Positions 35,123 to 64,000 of a stretch of DNA of 64,000 bases are shown piece after piece; positions within the stretch are counted from its first letter, which is position 1; each line of letters starts with the position of its first letter. The DNA is from Ceratotherium simum simum (lineage: Eukaryota > Chordata > Mammalia > Perissodactyla > Rhinocerotidae), in NCBI RefSeq assembly GCF_000283155.1, contig NW_004454225.1, positions 2,495,664 through 2,559,663 on the forward strand, written 5' to 3'. Below the pieces are notes generated by a model. It was not told the origin of the DNA and did no database searches. It saw only the letters and a program-made list of their open reading frames with translations. Position numbers and translations under genes: made by a program.

Positions 35123-35559
35123 TATTTCCAATTTTTAACAATCGTAACTTTTTTGCTTCTTTTTGTTCTACACACTTTTACATCTAATTTAGTATTCATA
35201 ATTACATACTTTCCTTAGAGGGCTCCCTCAATTATATAAAAGCACCAAGTCCCCCACACTATGCAAACAATATAAGATTCAGCATCATTCTGTTTACACC
35301 CAAGCCATCAATACAAAATGAGTTAAAGGAACCTAGCCAGAACTGATCATTTCATGTATGCTGCTTCTATACTGGCATACTTATGCTTAAGTTAAACTGC
35401 CACCTGAAAATGTCCTAGTCACCTGGATGACTGAAGTACTTAAGAACATCCTAATTACCTAGATACCTAGATTTCCAGAGCACCATACATGTGTTTATGC
35501 TATTTCTATTCACCTCCTTGCTATTCTGGCACCACCTTAGAATCCACAATTTTAAAATT

Positions 35560-35720
35560 AGTATTTCACCTAAAAAGAATGTCAGAATTTTTAGTTTATT
35601 GTCAGACAACTTCATAGAAAATTGTGAATTTACACTCCCACCAGCACTACACAAAAGATCTCCCTGAATAATTGCTAAGATACTTAAAACTTCTGCCAAC
35701 TTGACATGCCATACTCAAAG
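35560..35720 (-). mobile_element. L1 fragment, antisense
   Basis: TTACACTCCCACCAGCACTA is the conserved antisense L1 3' motif; the surroundings are diverged. Confidence 0.55.
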
Positions 35721-35872
35721 TTGGCCATTTTTAAAGCTTAACAGCTACTGTTAATCATCTATATTTGTTGCCTGTTTACTTTAGGATATTTTCCTCCCCA
35801 AACTGTATGTGCTCTATTAAGTATGCTATATTGGTTGTAAAGATTGAACTAGATTACAATTACTGTACCATG

Positions 35873-36110
35873 GGGGCAGCCCGGTGGCGTAGCGGTCAAG
35901 TGTGTGCGCTCCGCTGCTGGTGGCCCGGGTTTGGATCCCGAGCGCACACTGACACACCACTTGTCAGGCCATGCTCTAGTGGCATCCCACACAAAGTGGA
36001 GGAAGACGTGCATGGATGTTAGCTCAGGGCCAGTCTTCCTCAGCAAGAGGAGGATTGACATGGATGTTAGCTCAAGGCTGATCTTCCTCACACACACAAA
36101 AATAAATATA
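35873..36110 (+). repeat. ERE SINE 24, type B
   Basis: GGCAGCCCGGTGGCGTAGCG start; tail CACACACACAAAAATAAATA. Forms an inverted pair with SINE 25 about 16 bases away. Confidence 0.93.
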
Positions 36111-36126
36111 AAATAAAATTACCATA

Positions 36127-36367
36127 TTTTTTGTGTGTGTGTGAGATCAGCCCGGTGCTAACATCTGCCAATCCTCCTCTTTTTTTGCTGAGGAAGACTG
36201 GCCCTGGGCTAACATTCACGCCCATCTTCCTCCACTTTATGTGGGATGCCGCCACAGCATGGCTTGCCAAACAGTGCGTGGGTGCACGCCCGGGATCCGA
36301 ACCAGAAAAACCCGGGCTGCTGCAGCGGAGCACGCACACTTAACCACTTGTGCCACCAGGCCGGCCC
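36127..36367 (-). repeat. ERE SINE 25, type B
   Basis: TTTTTTGTGTGTGTGTGAGA head, CACCAGGCCGGCCCC end. Flanks AAAATTACCATA and AAAACTACCATA are a near-perfect duplication. Confidence 0.93.
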
Positions 36368-36389
36368 CAAAACTACCATAATTTTTAAA

Positions 36390-36592
36390 GATTTTATTTA
36401 TTTTATTTTTTGCCCCCAAAGCCCCAGTAGATAGTTGCATGTCATAGCTGCACACCCTTCTAGTTGCTGTATGTGGGACTCGGCCTCAGGATGGACAGAG
36501 AAGTGGTGCCTCGATGCGCACCCGGGATCCGAACCCGGGCCGCCAGCATTGCAGCGCGCGCACTTAACCACCAAGCCACAGGGCCAGCCCAT
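36390..36592 (-). repeat. ERE SINE 26, type A, diagnostic subfamily
   Basis: Duplication CCATAATTTTTAAA at 36376-36389 and 36593-36606. Carries GGACTCGGCCTCAGGATG and GGTGCCTCGATGCG, shared with SINEs 1, 27 and 37. Confidence 0.95.
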
Positions 36593-36606
36593 CCATAATT
36601 TTTAAA

Positions 36607-36830
36607 ACTAGTTCTTTTCTTGTCCCTGTCATTGGGCCTGTCACAAGTGGGCCAAGCACTTTAATTATGCTGGGTCCCTTCTTATCAGGAGAAACCCATT
36701 GGATATGCACATGAGCACACCCAAAGGATGTGTGATATTCCTTATTTAACCAATCCCCTTCAAATGCACATTTTGGTTGTTTTCAATTTCTTGAAGTAAT
36801 GAACAATTCTGCAAGAAGCAACCTTGTACA
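36607..36830 (-). mobile_element. L1 3' UTR fragment, antisense
   Basis: CCCATTGGATATGCACATGA and TTTTGGTTGTTTTCAATTTC then AATGAACAATTCTGC are antisense L1 3' blocks. Confidence 0.5.
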
Positions 36831-37075
36831 GAGAGGGGGAGCAGAGCATAGAATTAAGGAGGAAGATTTCTGAAGCCATAAGCCTGGTGAGAACCCCAGC
36901 TCCACATACAATCAGGAGTGTTATCCTGGGCTATTTACTTGTAGTCCTTCAGTTTCCTCATCTATATAAAATGGGGATAAGAGTACTTACTCCTACGCTC
37001 ATCATCAGAGTCAATACTTGCAAACTGATTACAAAGTAGTTGACATACAGTAAGTACTACTTACCTGATACATGT
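36831..37075 (+). repeat. MIR SINE relic
   Basis: GCTATTTACTTGTAGTCCTT, TTCCTCATCTATATAAAATG and TTGACATACAGTAAGTACTA match MIR. Confidence 0.75.
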
Positions 37076-37099
37076 GTCTACTTGGGTGCATTGATTTTA

Positions 37100-37301
37100 A
37101 GATTTTATTTATTCATTTTTTCCCCCAAAGCCCCAGTAGATAGTTGTATGTCGTAGGTTCACATCCTTCTAGTTGCTGTACGCGGGACTCGGCCTCGGGT
37201 TGGACGGAGATGTGGTGCCTCGGGGCGCGCCCGGGATCCGAACCCGGGCCGCCAGCATCAGAGCGCGCGCACTTAACCGCCAAGCCACGGAGCCGGCCCT
37301 A
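37100..37301 (-). repeat. ERE SINE 27, type A, diagnostic subfamily
   Basis: Duplication GTGCATTGATTTTA at 37086-37099 and 37302-37315. Shares GGACTCGGCCTC and GGTGCCTCG with SINEs 1, 26 and 37. Confidence 0.95.
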
Positions 37302-37329
37302 GTGCATTGATTTTAGATATTAGCAAATC

Positions 37330-37790
37330 TCTAAAATTTAGTTGTTTCTCCCTTGTCCCATTAGGCCAGTATTTCCTAGTGTGACAGACTGCTAGTTGTT
37401 ATCCCAGGTCTTTTTCCCATTTCTTCTGTTGTAGTAATTTTTTTGTTGGACATGTGACCACACAGCTTTGGACTATTATTTTCTAGCTTTCCTTGCAGCT
37501 AAATATGGTCACAAGACAAAAAAAAAAAAAAAAGCTGACCAATGGGATATGAGGAGAAGTAATAAAATGTTAATTCCATGTATTAGCCTCAAGATCTCAG
37601 TATATGCTTCCCTGGCACCCTCTCCTTTTTCCTCAGGCTAGAAGATGAGCACCAGAGCAAGCACTTTTGGACCCAGAAACGGAAGCTACCTTTTGAGTAT
37701 GGCAGAACTGCTTACCTCTGGACTGCTACCTGAAAGAAAAGTAAAGCTGTTTTACTTAGTCGAATGTATTTTTAGGGGTCTTTGTTAATA
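37330..37790 (+). mobile_element. Ancient LTR-like repeat
   Basis: GCTTTCCTTGCAGCTAAATA, AGCTGACCAATGGGATATGA, TACCTCTGGACTGCTACCTG and GTCTTTGTTAATAG follow the order of an old ERVL/MaLR-type LTR. Family not assigned. Confidence 0.45.
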
Positions 37791-38299
37791 GTACTTTATA
37801 ATCTTAAGCCTACTATGCTCAGTAAATAACTTAAGATGAACACTAGAAACATAAAATAGAACATGTGCTGGAAAAAAGGGGGCCAAGGAGGGGGAGAGTC
37901 AATATCCAGTTCGACCATAAGTTTATTTTTAACGTAGCTAGAACTATCCAATAACTTTATACTTTTGAGCAGGAAAAAAAATCTCCTTTACTTTTCCCTT
38001 CTTATAGCATTATTAGCCCATGAAAAGAACATTTCTAGTTTAGAAATGATATTGAGTTTCTATGAAAAATGGAGAATGTATTTCGTATTTGTGGAAGTTA
38101 AGAGTCTAAAAGCATAGGACACATTTTCAAAAGACCAATTTTACTTTTACCCACTTATGGTAATATTGCAATGTTAGAATGTACTTAGGTAACGTATAGT
38201 TGAGTAAATCAAATGAGGAATCCAGAAGCAACTGGTCTTCTTGAGTTATTCACAGCACACAGTGGAAATTTTGAGAAAAGAGAACACACATTAACAAAA

Positions 38300-40071
38300 A
38301 GAACACCGGCAAGCTCAAACACAAGTTTATATGCTGAGTATTTCTAAAGGGCTTAAAAAGCATGCTCAATTAGCATACAGCTTTTTCTCACTTATATAAC
38401 AGAGGCATTTCTATCTGCTTGTGTACAACAAAGGGTTAGAACCTGAATCAACTTATGATTTCAGAAATGTGCTATTTCAGAAATGTATTCCATGGAATAT
38501 ATTTCACAGCTCCTACCACTGATTCTTCAAATAAGCATAGAGGGTCTCATCCCTTGAAACTGCTTCTAAACGCTAGCACTTTAAATTGAAAGATAGGTAG
38601 AAACCTAGCAATTCTTGGTACAGAGCCTGGACTTAGTCTTATTTAATATAAGAATTGGATGTATAACAGAAAATTTATCATTTTCTTTATCCTTGGAGGA
38701 GAGGGAAAGAGAAAAAGGAGAGGTGGAGCTATGGTTGCAGTATTTAAGAGCTGAATAGGAGAACAATGAATCTTGCACAATGCCAACAACTCCACAATGA
38801 AGAACAACCATGGATCACATCAATTTTATAATTTATGCTGGATCAAGAAGTTAGGTTCCCCTCTATGTATAATTCAAACCTCATCCTCTCCAAAATAGAA
38901 AGATGAATACCTCAAGATAAACTCTAACTGCAACAGTATTTCCTAAGTAGAAGACCAAACACCCAAAGGAGTCCCTCCTTCCAACATCTGTTGATATAAG
39001 ATTTCATTGAAGTGGAAATCTAACATTTAAATACAAAATCACTTGGCCAAGTAAGAAACTACAGCTGTTACGGGTATTACCCTACATAGTCACTATATGT
39101 ATTACATATTAAATTAAACCCAGCATTAAATATGCTTGCACAATTATGCTGTGAGTGATAGCAGTAATGCTAGTGAAAAAGGACTAGCTTTAGCCCAAGA
39201 AGAGTAAGGGGAAAAAAATGTGAAAACAAGTAGAAAGCAGACAAAGAGTTGGGCATTTTCTGACGAGGAAAAATAATTTTAAACATAGAAATATAAAAAG
39301 AAAAGTATTCCCTTATTTCCCCCATGTGGAAATAATATGAAACATTTATTTTATATGTCAGACAAGAACACAACTAAGTAACCCAACTCTACTGCAGCAT
39401 TATAAAAATCATCCCTTCACCACAGTGTAAGATTTAAATGCATCTGCACAAGGGCACATGTTATATAAAATGTAGTAAGACTGTGGCTATCCTGCCAAGT
39501 ACTTCCAGTCCCTACCCAGGTTCTACTGCAATACTGGTGGTCCCAATAGTTTTATCGAAATAAATCATTTTTTAAAAAATAAAGCATTTAAAAGGACAAA
39601 TCAAAATGCCTCACTAACCATATATATCCAACTCAAACTTTATCTACTTAAATGTTATATTTGCCTTCTGCTGATAAACCTTTATTTCATTCAAACTGAG
39701 CAATAAATCTTCCATACTGAAGTATTTTTCTTGCCCAATTAACTCAAAGGAAAAAAACAAAATGATTAGTAAAGAAAAATGTAGAGATTTAACACACCCT
39801 TTTAATTTGTTTTTAAATATTTTTAAGATTTAAAAAGTGTTTAAAGTTTGTAATTCCTAGTAGGAAAACATTATCTGAATGAATACCCTAATGGCAAACC
39901 ACTTTAAAATGTTTCAGCTGCATTTGGGGCAGAGGGGTAGGGATTATCTTCAAAGCACCCCAGCTTTCTTCACAAGAAGGTCAGAGGTACACTGGTTTGT
40001 ATTATTGCGACATCCATTAGGTGATCTAAGTTGCTTTTCCTTCAGCAAGGGCTTTATTTGTCAGAAGGGCA
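38300..40071 (-). other. ST13: ST13 3' UTR and downstream flank (end not fixed)
   Basis: The sequence following the stop codon has no SINE and no obvious repeat for about 1.7 kb, unlike its surroundings, which fits a retained 3' UTR. Minus-strand AATAAA hexamers lie at 40058-40053 (too close to the stop to be the main one), 39686-39681 and 39350-39345. The left limit given is a guess from approximate spacing of the human genes. Confidence 0.45.
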
Positions 40072-62773
<22,702 letters not shown>

Positions 62774-63600
62774 CTTGAGGAAAATGAGAAAAAAAGATAT
62801 ATTTGTTTAGAAAACTAAAAATCACTAAGCCAAGCAACATTTATTTATGCTGGGAAAAAAGTCAGACATTTAAATGGTTACCTTTTCAAACCTTTAAGAG
62901 TAAACTCAATTAATTTGAATGCTTCAGTATTACTAATAAGTTTCTTCCAGCTTATAATTACATAGCTTCTCTGTGCCCATTCCCAGAGAAAAGGGACAAG
63001 AGGCAGAGAAACATGCAATGACAAAATCATTTGTATAGCTTGTTAGTTTAGAATTCACTAGGTACACTTGAATCCGAAACTTGAAGTCTGACATTTAGCA
63101 AGAACAGCTCAATTAATTCAAATAAACAGTTTATGAAATAATTATAAAGTCACAGTACAATAACTCAAAACGTTTGTTTCCTCTGACTGGGACCTATGAG
63201 GATTCTTCTTGCTTATATTCATATACCCTTCACATTATAGATTTTCTCCTTATCCTTCTCAACACCACCCATTAGTACCTCCTCTTGGCCTTGCAAACTC
63301 TTCTTTCCCAAATATTCCAGGGCAACACCATGAATTATATACAAATAACTTAAAAACAAGGGAAAAAAAGACTACGAAAAATTAGTGCTATATGCTCCAT
63401 TTGGGGTAGACTCTGAAGCATATGGGCTACATGCAACAGTCCAGTAACTAAAATATTCAAAGCTGCAGATGACAGAGACTTAACTAAAATTGCCTTAAAA
63501 AGAAAAAAAAGCCATTAACCTTTATGTAAAAGAAGGAGACAGATTAACTTGGAAAACAGAAAGGAACCTACTTCAAAATACACTTAACTGTCGATTCTTT
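62774..63600. other. ST13 intron 1, 3' part, unassigned
   Basis: Intronic sequence upstream of exon 2 with no recognised repeat. Confidence 0.5.
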
Positions 63601-64000
63601 TTAACTGCAGTTATCACATCCACATTTACATTCATTTCAGGTGGGTGGAATTTCTGGACGTAGGGTTACACTTAAGTGGATGTTGGTTTTCCAAAGTTCT
63701 TTTACCAATTTACACCTCTCTTAGCAGTGTACAAGAATTCCAGTTGTTCTACACCTTGGCCAACACTTAACTATTGTCTTAAATTTTTAGCCATTTTGAT
63801 AGGTATGTAGTGGTATCTCATTGTAGTTGAGTGCCTTTTCAAATATTTACTGGCTATCTGAATAGCCTTTTTTTTGTCAAGTTCAACCCTCGTCCAGCTT
63901 TCTATTAGGCTGTCTATCATATTTATTTGTAGGTGTACATTGTATATTCTGCATATGAGCTCTGTCAGTTTTATGTGTTGCAAATATCTCCCACGCTGCC
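63600..64000 (-). mobile_element. L1 3' region fragment, antisense, runs off window
   Basis: AGGTATGTAGTGGTATCTCA and TTTCAAATATTTACTGGCTA then TTTTACCAATTTACACCTCT are antisense L1M 3' UTR blocks. Confidence 0.65.

Overview
This is a mammalian nuclear genomic window with two recognisable protein-coding genes, both on the minus strand, embedded in dense interspersed repeats. About 38 copies of a tRNA-derived SINE of the equine repetitive element (ERE) type point to a perissodactyl (horse, rhinoceros or tapir lineage); I cannot tell which from this window. A run of Ns inside one SINE (55989-56134) shows it is a draft assembly.

Layout. Positions 1-33141 hold the 5' part of SLC25A17 (peroxisomal carrier PMP34). 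Coding exon 1 lies in a CpG island at about 33.1 kb, followed leftward by a 25.3 kb intron 1, exon 2 (7713-7773), exon 3 (5066-5132) and exon 4 (3514-3665); the remaining exons lie left of the window. Positions 33142-40071 hold the SLC25A17 promoter, a repeat-rich intergenic segment and the 3' UTR of the next gene. Positions 40072-62773 hold exons 12 to 2 of ST13 (Hsc70-interacting protein, Hip); exon 1 lies right of the window. The 11 exons join in frame with canonical AG/GT borders. With the missing first 110 coding bases they give exactly 369 residues, the length I recall for the human protein.

How the genes relate. They are consecutive and head to tail, the same order as on human 22q13. 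They do not share a pathway: SLC25A17 is a peroxisomal membrane cofactor carrier and ST13 a cytosolic Hsp70 co-chaperone. I see no operon-like or bidirectional arrangement.

The rest is transposon history: ERE SINEs (many with exact target-site duplications), old and younger L1 pieces, an RTE/BovB-like LINE, L2 and MIR relics, hAT- and Tigger-like DNA elements, MaLR-like LTRs and a solo LTR with a 4 bp duplication. The more unusual points are an ST13 intron that is about 94% one DNA transposon, mosaic long-form EREs, an ERE subfamily with shared diagnostic bases, the RTE-type LINE, and close inverted ERE pairs. I found no RNA gene, CRISPR array or convincing new gene system.
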